DNA from: Bacteroidota bacterium
GTDB taxonomy: Bacteria > Bacteroidota > Bacteroidia > UKL13-3
DNA length: 64,000 bases
Direction of reading: 5' to 3'
Assembly (NCBI GenBank): GCA_027484685.1
Contig: JAIXSO010000021.1
Location: forward strand, 1 to 64,000
Shown: piece by piece, positions 15,866-25,025 of the stretch
How positions within the stretch are numbered: position 1 is the first letter of the stretch
Layout of the letters: each line of letters starts with the position of its first letter
Notes under the pieces: generated by a model
The model's database searches: none
The model's input: only the letters and a program-made list of their open reading frames with translations
What the model was told of the DNA's origin: nothing
Translations under genes and position numbers: made by a program

Positions 15866-18004
15866 TTAAGAGTATACTTCTTGACTCTTTTTATTTTCTA
15901 ATTCTTTGACTAAATTAAATCGTTCCCATTTCGTAAACCAATATTTATGGGTCTTATGAAATTTGAATAATTTCTTTGCATCCAACTTTGATTTTGTTAT
16001 TTCTGAAGCTGTTTCTTCTTGTCTATACAAAAGTAATATTTTTTCTTTAAAATCATAATCAACAAAAGGACAAGCAAACAAATCTAGCATTAAATGAGAC
16101 ATTTCGGACGATTTACCTCTTTTTTCTTTTGGATAGGTTTCAATATGATTAAAAATATAAAGTAATAAAGCTGATTTTAGATTAGGGTATTTTTTCGAAT
16201 GACCCATATAAAATAAAGTAACAACAATTGAAAAATAATTCAAGGTTTCTTTTTTTATTGTTAAGATATTACCATCATAAAATGTATTCATGTATTTGGA
16301 AAGTAATTGCTCTGAAAGTAAATATTCTTTACCTAAATCTTTTAGTACAGTCAAAAGATAAAGAGATTCAACTTGAGCATATGGATCTAAAACATTTTTA
16401 TTTAAAACAAAACTAGATTCATCAAGTATTTTCTTAAAGATACGTTCTCTGCAATTTTTTGAGTAGATAAACTCATTTGTGCCTTTTTTCTTTTCTTTAT
16501 AAAATCGAATTATTTTAGAAAGAATATGACTTGTTTTAATTGTTGAATTAACTCTTGGAGAAACTGAATAAATAAAAAATACAAAATCAATAAATCCTTC
16601 AATATAAGAAGCTAAAGAATCTTCAATATTATTTACTTCTAAAGAATCTGATTTGATAAGTTCACCTTTGTCTTTCTTGTTTAAATATTCTTTAAAAACC
16701 TTTTCAAATGTTAAAAGATTACTTTCGATTTTGTTGTTTAAAACAGCTAAACTGTAATTCAAAACATCTTTATAATCAATTTGTGATTCTTTAATTATTA
16801 TCTTGTATTTTGTTGCTAAAGAGTTTGAATCTATAATAAAATTGAAGCGGTGATTTATCAGTGAGTTTTTATGTTTTTTATCTAACGAATTTAATTCAAT
16901 TATTTCTAACTTAGGCTGATAATTAAATAAATCAATAATTCTATTTTTTGCAATCGTGATTTCTGTTACTATTGGTTTGTTGTATGTTAAGGATTTAGAA
17001 TTGTTTATTGCGAGTTTGTATTGTTTCAATTCATGTTTTAGTAGCATCAAAATTTCATCTTTTAAGACTTCATTATCGCAAAATAAAAAATAATCATCAA
17101 CATATCTATAAAGTTCATAGTGAGTTTTTAAAAAGATCTTTTTTTCTTTAAGTTTTTCTTCAATGTTTTTATCTATCCTCTGTAAAATAATTTCAGCAAA
17201 AATCCTAGAAAACTCTGGCCCAATTAATATTCCATTTGTTTCTCCATAATTCGTATATTGAATAAAATTATCAAATATTCCAGCAAATGTTTTTTTAGAA
17301 ATATTTACGTTTTCTTTAACTGTTTCAATTCCTAAAACCGCCCAAACTATAGAATGGGTGTAAATACTATCAAAACATTTTGTGATGTCAAATTTATATA
17401 AATGATTAAACTTTTTTTCTGCTCTTTGATATCGATAATCTTCATAAAATCTGTATATGTTTGTATATTTACTGTATGAAAAAAACGTTTTAAGATTTTC
17501 ATATTCTTTTCCACTTAACTCTAAAAAATCAGTTGTTTCTCCTTTGTTTGACTGATGAAGTTGATCATTGAAAAAAGTAAATCGTGCGATATTATCTGGC
17601 TTTCTTATGCTGTAATTGCTAATTGAACAATAATATATAATCAACTCTTTAAATTTATCATAGAATTCAATAATTTTCAACTGATTCATTGGATGAATCA
17701 ATGAAAGTTCTCTAAAGTCATTCTTTTTATGACTAATGCGATAATTGAATGGTATTTTTCTGAAATTTGGATTTATTAGGTTAGTAGAAAATAGCATTTT
17801 TAAAAGAATTTCAAATGCATCTTTATTAGCTCCTATATATTTAGATTCGTAACTTATGTAACCATTTATAAGTTCAATTTTATTATCTATTAGAAAGCTA
17901 TAAAAATACCTATTAGAAAATGTTATTGGAACTTCGAAAGGAAGTACATCCGAAAGTATTGTTCTTTCTTTTGGATAATTAATATGTTTTTTCTTTTTAC
18001 TCAT
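15866..18004 (-). CDS. Defence reverse transcriptase, Drt3b/UG8-like
   Basis: From the ATG at 18004 this is a 712-residue reverse transcriptase with a large C-terminal region; the codons before it begin at a TTG at 18013. Motif A is KFDITKCFDSI with Asp206. Motif B-like sequence is TNGILIGPEFSRIFAEIIL (256-274). Motif C is YRYVDDYFLF with the catalytic YVDD at 301-304. The N-terminal 200 and C-terminal 290 residues are helix-rich and unlike group II intron or retron RTs. Its start is two bases after the stop of the first RT. A long second RT translated right after a shorter one is the DRT type 3 (UG3 plus UG8) arrangement. RT chemistry is certain; the subtype is inferred. Confidence 0.85.
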   Translation of the reverse strand: MSKKKKHINYPKERTILSDVLPFEVPITFSNRYFYSFLIDNKIELINGYISYESKYIGANKDAFEILLKMLFSTNLINPNFRKIPFNYRISHKKNDFRELSLIHPMNQLKIIEFYDKFKELIIYYCSISNYSIRKPDNIARFTFFNDQLHQSNKGETTDFLELSGKEYENLKTFFSYSKYTNIYRFYEDYRYQRAEKKFNHLYKFDITKCFDSIYTHSIVWAVLGIETVKENVNISKKTFAGIFDNFIQYTNYGETNGILIGPEFSRIFAEIILQRIDKNIEEKLKEKKIFLKTHYELYRYVDDYFLFCDNEVLKDEILMLLKHELKQYKLAINNSKSLTYNKPIVTEITIAKNRIIDLFNYQPKLEIIELNSLDKKHKNSLINHRFNFIIDSNSLATKYKIIIKESQIDYKDVLNYSLAVLNNKIESNLLTFEKVFKEYLNKKDKGELIKSDSLEVNNIEDSLASYIEGFIDFVFFIYSVSPRVNSTIKTSHILSKIIRFYKEKKKGTNEFIYSKNCRERIFKKILDESSFVLNKNVLDPYAQVESLYLLTVLKDLGKEYLLSEQLLSKYMNTFYDGNILTIKKETLNYFSIVVTLFYMGHSKKYPNLKSALLLYIFNHIETYPKEKRGKSSEMSHLMLDLFACPFVDYDFKEKILLLYRQEETASEITKSKLDAKKLFKFHKTHKYWFTKWERFNLVKELENKKSQEVYS

Positions 18005-18006
18005 AA

Positions 18007-19491
18007 CTACCAAATTGATTTAATTACTTCAAGCTTGCTTATGTTTTTTTTAAACTTTTTTGAGTAAAATTTTGCTTCTCTCTCATTAAAATTGATGGAG
18101 TAAAAATTTTGCTCCTTTTCTAAAAAGCCTTTTCTAAAACTAAAGTTGTTTTTTATATGAATAATTATATTTTTCTTTTTTATTCCATTAGTTGGAGGGC
18201 TTATTGTTTTAATTATATTCATTAGACTTTTATCAAGTTTTTTAAGGCTTTCGATTTCATTTGTATTTAGCTTTAACATTTCATTTGAATAATAAATTCC
18301 TGCCTTCACATTTCTTTTATTATTACTTAGGTGGAAATTACCAGTTAGAAATTTTAGTCTTGAATATAACATATTTCTTGCCTCTTTTTCATTATAAAAA
18401 GAATCCTTATTATAAGCTAATATTGAAAGATTCAGCCGTTTATTATACCGCTCAATTTTATTCGGTGAAATTTCTAGTTGAGAATTAAAGTTTATATTTT
18501 TTTCTCCAGAATTATAAGTTTCACTTCGCTCAATTTGAAACAAATAGCCCAAAAAACTAAATGATTCTTTATAAGTTGTTTTATTTAACAAGTCTATTTC
18601 GAAAGTCTTGTTTTCTTCACCGTCAGAACCATCCTTTAATTGTAAATTATTTTTATTACAAATTATAAGTTCTATTTCTTTTAAATAATCCCCTTTGGTA
18701 CTAAAAGTTTTGGGTGAACACACAACAACAATATCATCAACATATCTTGCATAAAAAACAACATCTTGGATAGATTTTATTTCATTATCAATATCCTTCA
18801 TAAATAATTCTGATAAAAAAGCGCTAAGACCAATTCCTCTTGGAATACCTTTTAAGGGTTCTATCACTTCAGTATCTTTTTTGTTTTCAAACTCATAAAA
18901 TAATTTTCTAATAAGTTTTTTTGAATGGGGAGTAATCAATGTATTGTTTTCAATTTTATTAAACAGTTTATCTTGTGGAATAGATTCATAAAATGATTTT
19001 ATATCAGTTTTTATTACAACTTTTGGGAATCCATCCGATATAATATTATAAAGTTGTTTAATTATGTTGTTTCTATTTGATTGAATTACTTTGAAAGTTT
19101 TATTTATATTGAATTGCAATTGTTTGATGGCATAATAAGATGCCGCATCATCTTTTTGTAATTTATAAACTTCTTTTTCTGAATCATATTCAATATTAAA
19201 TTCAAAGTTTTTTGAATTAATTGTTTCAGATAGTTTTTCAAAAATTTCAAACCTTAACTCTTCTTTTTCTTTATTGATTATGTCAAGACGTTCTGAAAAA
19301 GAATCAAGTTCAGCTTTGGTGAGAGTACCTTTAGCTTTTTTTAGTTCAATTTTTTCGGAAACAATTTTTTTAAAAGCACTATTTTTATCAAGGTACGCTT
19401 TATCAAAATGCGATTTATTGAAATTTCCTTTTCTATTTTCTTTTAGAAACAAAATATTGAAATTTTTACTTGAAAAAGATTGGTCTAACAT
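18007..19491 (-). CDS. Defence reverse transcriptase, Drt3a/UG3-like
   Basis: This 494-residue RT is the first gene of the two-RT operon. It has about 140 charged N-terminal residues, then finger/palm motifs: KTDIKSFYESI (161-171, Asp163), GIPRGIGLSAFLSELFM (215-231), and YARYVDDIVVV (247-257) with catalytic YVDD at 250-253. SFSFLGYLF (310-318) comes next, then a C-terminal thumb-like region. No maturase, endonuclease or integrase domain is present, so it is not a mobile group II intron. In DRT type 3 the shorter RT (UG3) pairs with a longer one (UG8), as here. The product probably copies the RNA encoded downstream. Codon use is extremely A/T-rich, consistent with transfer. Confidence 0.85.
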   Translation of the reverse strand: MLDQSFSSKNFNILFLKENRKGNFNKSHFDKAYLDKNSAFKKIVSEKIELKKAKGTLTKAELDSFSERLDIINKEKEELRFEIFEKLSETINSKNFEFNIEYDSEKEVYKLQKDDAASYYAIKQLQFNINKTFKVIQSNRNNIIKQLYNIISDGFPKVVIKTDIKSFYESIPQDKLFNKIENNTLITPHSKKLIRKLFYEFENKKDTEVIEPLKGIPRGIGLSAFLSELFMKDIDNEIKSIQDVVFYARYVDDIVVVCSPKTFSTKGDYLKEIELIICNKNNLQLKDGSDGEENKTFEIDLLNKTTYKESFSFLGYLFQIERSETYNSGEKNINFNSQLEISPNKIERYNKRLNLSILAYNKDSFYNEKEARNMLYSRLKFLTGNFHLSNNKRNVKAGIYYSNEMLKLNTNEIESLKKLDKSLMNIIKTISPPTNGIKKKNIIIHIKNNFSFRKGFLEKEQNFYSINFNEREAKFYSKKFKKNISKLEVIKSIW

Positions 19492-19643
19492 GTTGAAAAT
19501 ATAAATTGTATTATTACAACATTAGTAGATTAATTTAAATTTTTATAGTTTTATTGGATTTATTCAATTACTGACATTTTTATCTGTGAGATCTGTGGTT
19601 AATTTTTATACTAATATTTTGCAATTCGTATTTATTATTGCAC

Positions 19644-22600
19644 ATGGCACAAACTAAAATTCCATTTATAGATTTACTCAATCAATTAAATACCAAACAG
19701 CGCGAAGCTGTTGAACAAATTGATGGTCCAATGTTGGTTATAGCTGGTCCTGGAACTGGTAAAACACAAATATTAGCTACACGAATTGCCAATATTTTAA
19801 CCCAAACCGATACCACTGCCGAAAGTATTTTATGCTTAACTTATACCGATGCAGGCACCATTGCCATGCGTAAACGTTTGTTGGATATTATTGGAACCGA
19901 TGCTTATAGAATTGATATTTTTACCTTTCACGCTTTTAGTAATTCAGTTATTCAACAAAACTTAGATTATTTTGGAATACGAAGTTTGGATGCAGTAAGC
20001 GAGTTAGAGCAAATAAAAATTGTACATGAAATAATTGACAATTTTACTGCTGAAAATCCTTTAAAACGTTACACAGGCGATATTTACTACGAAACCAGTA
20101 GGTTACTTAATTTGTATCAAGCCATGAAACGCGAAAACTGGAATGCCACTTTAATTAGCAATAAAATTGATGCCTATTTAGAAGATATAAAAACCCGCGA
20201 AGAGTTTGTTTATAAGCGCAAATACAAAGAGTTTAACGCAGGTGATTTAAAACAAGCTGCTTACGATAAAGAAGTGCAAAAAATGCAGTCGTTAAGAGCT
20301 GCTGCTGTAACTTTTGACAGCTACCAAGAAAAGTTAAAGCAAACCAATAGATACGATTTTGCTGATATGATTCTTTGGGTGATTGAAGCCTTTAATCAAA
20401 AGCCTGATATGTTAGCGCAGTACCAAGAAAAATATTTATACTTTTTGGTAGATGAGTACCAAGATACAAGTGGAGCTCAAAATGATTTGTTGTTTCAACT
20501 ATTAAAAAATAACGATAAGCCCAATGTTTTTGCCGTTGGCGATGATGATCAATCTATTTACAGGTTTCAAGGCGCTAATATTGAAAACATCAATTTATAC
20601 ATCAATAAATACCACGATCAGGATTTAACTACCATTTCGTTAGAGCAAAATTACCGCAGTAGTCAAGTTATTTTAGATGCCAGTAAAGCCTTAATTGGGC
20701 AAAATACAAGCAGACTTAATAACGATAAAACTTTATTGGCTAGCAATGCTCAATTCGCGCATTTAGGCATTGCTCCGCAAATATATGCTTACCAAAATGA
20801 GGCACATCAAAGTACGCATATTGCTATGCAAATAGCAGAATTGCACAAACAAGGTGTTCCTTTAAATGAAATAGCAGTTTTATTTCATAACCATAAACAA
20901 GCCGAAGATTTAATTACATGGCTTCAACAAAATAATATCAATATCAATACTCGTAAACGTGCCAATGCTTTTGACGAAATGTTGGTTAAAAAAATGGTGA
21001 CCATTTTACGTTATTTAAATGCTGAATTGACTAGGCCGCACAGTGGCGAGTATCTTTTATTCGAAATTTTGCATTATCATTTTTTTAATTTACCAAGTAT
21101 TGAATTGGCTCGTTTTGCCAATAAAATGAACGATTTGAATAATAAAATAGATGTGGCTTGGGAAAAGGTTGGTTGGCGCGAAGCACTTAAACAAAACTTT
21201 GCCGAACCCAAACCAAGTATTTTTATTGTTGATGAAAAAGTAAATCAATTATTTGTAAATGCTTCGCAATTGATTGAAAAATGGATTAAAGATGCTACCA
21301 ATTTAACATTGCAGCATTTAATTAAAGAAATAATAAACGACAGCGGTTTATTGTTTGAAGCATTACAAAGCGAAGAAAGAACTTATAACATGCAGTTATT
21401 GCATACCTTTTTCGATTTTATAAAAAATGAATGTGCTCGCAATACCAAAACAGCATTGAGGCATTTAATTCAAACCATTGATACCATGGAGCAAGAAGGA
21501 ATTCAGCTGCCTTCGCAACGTTTAATTTATAATACCGATGGCGTTAATTTTATTACCACTCACTCTTCAAAAGGTTTAGAGTTTGAGCATGTTTTTATAA
21601 TTGGTTGTAATGCCAATGTTTGGGAAAAAGCCCGTAAACATAGCAGTTATATATTGCCCGATACTTTATTTGAAATAAATAAAGAAAGCGAAATTGAAGA
21701 AAAAAGAAGGTTGTTTTATGTAGGTATGACTCGTGCTAAAAAGCAATTATACATTAGTTATTTAACCCACGATAACAATAGCAAAGAGCTAGAAAAAAGC
21801 CAGTTTGTTGCTGAGTTAGAAGAATTTGCTAAACTAAAAACAAGTGATTATGCTGTCAACGATAATGATTTAACCCAATTTGAGTTAACAGTTTGGCAAA
21901 CTCAAAAACATTTACCTCAAAATACATTGTTTAATAATGATTTTGTAAATGAATTGCTTGAAAAATACACTTTGAGTGTAACACATTTAAGCTCATATTT
22001 AAAATGCCCAACAGCGTTTTATTTTAACAGTTTAATTAAAGTTCCTGCCCCTTTAAGTGCCAGTATGACCTTTGGTAGCGCGGTGCATTATGCTTTAGAA
22101 AAACTATTTAGAAACATGAATAGTAGCGATGAAAAAGCTTTTGCCTCAACCGAAGAAATGATCAAAGATTTTGCTTGGTTTATGCGTAGAAATGAGCAAA
22201 ATTTTACACCACAGGAGTTTAAATTACGAATGGAATATGGCGAACAATTTTTGCCAAAATATTATGATAAATACATCAACGATTGGAATAAAATTACCAG
22301 TGTAGAGCGTAGTTTAAAAAATGTGGTGGTGAACAATGTGCCATTAAACGGAAAGCTAGATAAGTTAGAGTTTGATGGAAATATTGTAAATGTGGTAGAC
22401 TATAAAACTGGAAGTGTAGATAATGCACGCGAAAAGTTTAAAACGCCTAATCTAGAAAATGTAGCAAAAGACGAAGCAGAGCAAAAAGAACCTAAGTTTG
22501 AAGATAAATTTGGAGGTGATTATTGGCGCCAAGCTGTATTTTATAAAATATTAATGGATTACGATAAAGACCCCAAAACACAAAAATGGGAAATGCGTAC

Positions 22601-22850
22601 TTGTGAGTTTGATTTTGTAGAACCAGATAAAAAAACAGGAGAATTTACCAAAGTAAGGGTTCCAATTTCACCAAATGATGTAAACGTAGTTTTAGGGCAA
22701 ATAGATTATGCCTACGCTAAAATTAAAGCCAAAGAATTTAGCAATGGTTGCGGCAAAGAAGATTGCCATTGGTGTGAGTTTACCAAAAATTATTATGCTA
22801 GCAATAATTTTAAAATTGAAATGGATAAAGTTGGCGAGGAGGAAGAGTAG
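19644..22850 (+). CDS. UvrD-family DNA helicase with C-terminal PD-(D/E)XK nuclease domain
   Basis: The ATG at 19644 (MAQTKIPFID) is preferred over a TTG two codons earlier. The roughly 1068-residue protein has superfamily 1 helicase motifs in order: GPGTGKTQ (Walker A, about residue 35), VDEYQDTSGAQ (motif II), GDDDQSIYRFQGA (III), LEQNYRSSQ (IV), TTHSSKGLEFEHVF (V) and RRLFYVGMTRAKKQLYIS (VI). The C-terminal part contains a RecB/AddB-like nuclease (VNVVDYKTGSVDN) and four cysteines in LKCPTAF and CGKEDCHWCEF that could hold an Fe-S cluster. It probably acts in double-strand-break repair. It is divergent from the RT module upstream and not part of it. Confidence 0.92.
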   Translation: MAQTKIPFIDLLNQLNTKQREAVEQIDGPMLVIAGPGTGKTQILATRIANILTQTDTTAESILCLTYTDAGTIAMRKRLLDIIGTDAYRIDIFTFHAFSNSVIQQNLDYFGIRSLDAVSELEQIKIVHEIIDNFTAENPLKRYTGDIYYETSRLLNLYQAMKRENWNATLISNKIDAYLEDIKTREEFVYKRKYKEFNAGDLKQAAYDKEVQKMQSLRAAAVTFDSYQEKLKQTNRYDFADMILWVIEAFNQKPDMLAQYQEKYLYFLVDEYQDTSGAQNDLLFQLLKNNDKPNVFAVGDDDQSIYRFQGANIENINLYINKYHDQDLTTISLEQNYRSSQVILDASKALIGQNTSRLNNDKTLLASNAQFAHLGIAPQIYAYQNEAHQSTHIAMQIAELHKQGVPLNEIAVLFHNHKQAEDLITWLQQNNININTRKRANAFDEMLVKKMVTILRYLNAELTRPHSGEYLLFEILHYHFFNLPSIELARFANKMNDLNNKIDVAWEKVGWREALKQNFAEPKPSIFIVDEKVNQLFVNASQLIEKWIKDATNLTLQHLIKEIINDSGLLFEALQSEERTYNMQLLHTFFDFIKNECARNTKTALRHLIQTIDTMEQEGIQLPSQRLIYNTDGVNFITTHSSKGLEFEHVFIIGCNANVWEKARKHSSYILPDTLFEINKESEIEEKRRLFYVGMTRAKKQLYISYLTHDNNSKELEKSQFVAELEEFAKLKTSDYAVNDNDLTQFELTVWQTQKHLPQNTLFNNDFVNELLEKYTLSVTHLSSYLKCPTAFYFNSLIKVPAPLSASMTFGSAVHYALEKLFRNMNSSDEKAFASTEEMIKDFAWFMRRNEQNFTPQEFKLRMEYGEQFLPKYYDKYINDWNKITSVERSLKNVVVNNVPLNGKLDKLEFDGNIVNVVDYKTGSVDNAREKFKTPNLENVAKDEAEQKEPKFEDKFGGDYWRQAVFYKILMDYDKDPKTQKWEMRTCEFDFVEPDKKTGEFTKVRVPISPNDVNVVLGQIDYAYAKIKAKEFSNGCGKEDCHWCEFTKNYYASNNFKIEMDKVGEEEE

Positions 22851-22872
22851 GGGAGTTCTAGCAACCTACTAA

Positions 22873-22930
22873 GTCATGTCGAGCGTAGTCGAGACATAGT
22901 TAATTAGTTCTCGACTCCGCTCGAACTGAC
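22873..22930. repeat. Palindromic intergenic repeat
   Basis: Two imperfect 22-base arms face each other: GTCATGTCGAGCGTAGTCGA plus GA (22873-22894) and the TCTCGACT...CGAACTGAC arm (22909-22930), with a 14-base loop. This is a dispersed REP-like element of a type that occurs in many Bacteroidota genomes. It lies between convergent genes. Confidence 0.6.
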
Positions 22931-22970
22931 CTAATTATTGATTTTAACTAGATTTATTATATCAATAAAA

Positions 22971-22998
22971 AATCCGTAAAGTTTTAGCTCTACGGATT
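22971..22998. terminator. Bidirectional terminator between the helicase and RNase G genes
   Basis: AATCCGTA (22971-22978) and TACGGATT (22991-22998) form an 8-bp stem, with an A-run before and a T-run after. It can serve both the helicase gene and the convergent rng gene. Confidence 0.8.
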
Positions 22999-23061
22999 TT
23001 TCATTTAATGATGCCATTGTTCTTATTTACGCGCAAGGCACCAACATTAAAGAGTTGTTTT

Positions 23062-24618
23062 TTAAAAAACTACTGCTTCACCATCTTTATCTATAAATCG
23101 GTAATCCACCATTGAAAGGGTGTTTACTTTATTAATTTTTATCCAACGTTTGTATTTAATAAACCATTTCATACGAGGCGATTTTAAACCACCTTTGGTA
23201 AAATATGCTGCTAGATATGGGTTTAACTCTAAGCTAAATCCTTTATGATGTACATTTTCTATTAAATATTTTACTTGATTTTCAATTTCGTCAAGCAGCA
23301 CTACACTGTTTTGAATTTCGCCTGTTCCACTACAAGTTGGGCATTTTTCGGTAGTAACTACATTCATTTCTGGTCTTACACGTTGGCGTGTAATTTCAAC
23401 CAAACCAAAAGGACTCATAGGCAAAATTTTATGTTTTGCTCTATCGCTTTTCATTTCTTCTTTCAGCTTTTCGTAAACCAACTTGCGGTTTCCTGCAGTT
23501 TTTTGGTCAATAAAATCAACTACAATAATTCCACCTAAATCGCGTAAACGCAATTGGCGGGCTACTTCAGTTGCTGCCTCCAAGTTTATTCTTAAAGCAT
23601 TATCTTCCTGCGCTTCATTACGGGCACTAGTATTTCCGCTATTTACGTCAATAACATGCATGGCTTCGGTATGTTCTATAATTAAATAGCATCCGCCCAT
23701 AAAGTTAGCCTCTTTTCCAAAGCTAGCTTTAATTTGTTTTTCTACATCAAAATGCTCAAAAATGGAAGTTTTGCCTGTATAATGTTTTACAATTTTTTCA
23801 AGTTGAGGGCTTTTTGATTTAACATAGTTCTTTATTTCGCCATACAAGTAACTATCATTTACATGAATGCCAGTAAAATCTTCGTTCACCAAATCGCGCA
23901 CCAATGTTAAAGTACGTTCGCTTTCGCCAAGTAATTTTTGGGGAGGATTGGCATTTTTTAATTGAGTAAAAACTACTTCCCATTTGGCCATTAATTCTTC
24001 CAAATCTTTTTGTAATTCTTCTACACTAACGCCTTCGGCATTGGTTCTAATAATTACGCCAAAATTAGGTTGCTTAATGGTTTGCATCAGCTTTTTAAGT
24101 CTGTTGCGCTCATCGTGTTTTACTATTTTTTTCGAAATAGAAATATTGTTATCAAATGGAATTAATACTATAAAACGGCCCGGTAAGCTAATTTCGCTCG
24201 AAAGACGTGGTCCTTTGTTTGAAATAGGTTCTTTTACAACTTGCACCACAACTTGTTGGAAACGGTTAAGTAAAGTTCCAATTTTGCCATGTTTTTCTAT
24301 ATCTGGCTCCATTACATCGTTTTCAATAGCCGATGTAACTTTGCCATTTCTAACAAGTTTTATCCATTTTTGTAATGATTGAACCTGAGGTCCAAGGTCG
24401 TGGTAATGCAAAAAAGCATCTTTTTCGTGGCCCACATCAATAAAAGCCGAGTTTAAACCCGTCATTATTTTATTAACCGTACCAAAGTATATATCACCAA
24501 CCAAATAAGCGTTATCGGCCTTTTCGTGGTGAAGTTCTACTAGTTTTTTATCACGCATCATGGCAATATGAACATTGCCACTATTTGAATCTGCGTTAAT
24601 TATAATTTCGTTATTCAC
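23062..24618 (-). CDS. rng: Ribonuclease G/E family ribonuclease
   Basis: This 518-residue single-strand endoribonuclease of the Rne/Rng family processes rRNA precursors and mRNA in the cytoplasm. The protein starts MNNEIIINADSNSGNVHIAM, the usual family N-terminus, then has an S1-like domain (about 35-125, DIYFGTVNKIMTGLNSAFID). The RNase H-like catalytic core includes HVIDVNSGNTS and LGGIIVVDFID, and the Zn-link CPTCSGTG (about 425-432) ties the dimer together. The length matches Bacteroidota RNase G without the long RNase E scaffold tail. It lies downstream of the small ribosomal-type protein gene on the same strand, separated by 312 bases. Confidence 0.93.
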   Translation of the reverse strand: MNNEIIINADSNSGNVHIAMMRDKKLVELHHEKADNAYLVGDIYFGTVNKIMTGLNSAFIDVGHEKDAFLHYHDLGPQVQSLQKWIKLVRNGKVTSAIENDVMEPDIEKHGKIGTLLNRFQQVVVQVVKEPISNKGPRLSSEISLPGRFIVLIPFDNNISISKKIVKHDERNRLKKLMQTIKQPNFGVIIRTNAEGVSVEELQKDLEELMAKWEVVFTQLKNANPPQKLLGESERTLTLVRDLVNEDFTGIHVNDSYLYGEIKNYVKSKSPQLEKIVKHYTGKTSIFEHFDVEKQIKASFGKEANFMGGCYLIIEHTEAMHVIDVNSGNTSARNEAQEDNALRINLEAATEVARQLRLRDLGGIIVVDFIDQKTAGNRKLVYEKLKEEMKSDRAKHKILPMSPFGLVEITRQRVRPEMNVVTTEKCPTCSGTGEIQNSVVLLDEIENQVKYLIENVHHKGFSLELNPYLAAYFTKGGLKSPRMKWFIKYKRWIKINKVNTLSMVDYRFIDKDGEAVVF

Positions 24619-24930
24619 TATTTAAAGTTTCCCTTTTTTAAAATATTTTCAATTACCATAGGTTGAGGTTTTTTCGTTAGTTAAATTGATAATTGAAGGG
24701 GGATAAGTTTTAAATAAATACCATATTTACTTAAACATAAGTGATTAATTTAGTAAAGTATTTGTGTGTAAATACCTATAATTTAGCACTCGTTTAAAAC
24801 AATAAAACTTAATCAAAGGTACAGAAATACCCAATTGATTAAGTTTTAATGAATTGAAGCCTTTAACCGGTTTATCCGAAAGCGGTTGGCTTATTTAAGA
24901 TTACAAACGTAATTTAGTAGTTACACTAAA
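24619..24930 (-). other. 312-base spacer with a stable hairpin, between rng and the small basic protein gene
   Basis: No open frame of use is seen. A two-part hairpin lies at 24857-24892: AAGCC pairs with GGCTT and AACCG with CGGTT, with no U-run downstream. It may be a weak terminator after the small-protein operon or an mRNA-stabilising structure in the rng leader. The remaining sequence is A/T-rich and shows nothing that I recognise. Confidence 0.4.
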
Positions 24931-25020
24931 CTATTTTTTCTTATGTCTGTTTTTACGAAGACGTTTTTTACGTTTGTGCGTTGCAATCTTATGTCTTTTT
25001 CTTTTTTTACCGCTTGGCAT
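24931..25020 (-). CDS. 29-residue basic ribosomal-type protein (bS22/mS38, AURKAIP1/COX24-like)
   Basis: The frame reads MPSGKKRKRHK, then IATHKRKKRLRKNRHKKK, and stops at TAG (24931-24933). Eighteen of the 29 residues are Lys or Arg. The sequence matches the very short Bacteroidota proteins annotated as AURKAIP1/COX24-domain proteins, which correspond to mitochondrial mS38 and mycobacterial bS22 and are presumed to sit on the small ribosomal subunit. The ATG lies five bases after the stop of the TPR gene, so it ends the HU-TPR operon. It is easy to miss because of its size. Confidence 0.85.
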   Translation of the reverse strand: MPSGKKRKRHKIATHKRKKRLRKNRHKKK

Positions 25021-25025
25021 AGTTT

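Noticed and set aside
15866-19491. Group II intron or retron
   Set aside because: Neither RT has maturase or HNH domains, no domain V/VI-like structure was seen, and two adjacent RTs do not fit a retron.
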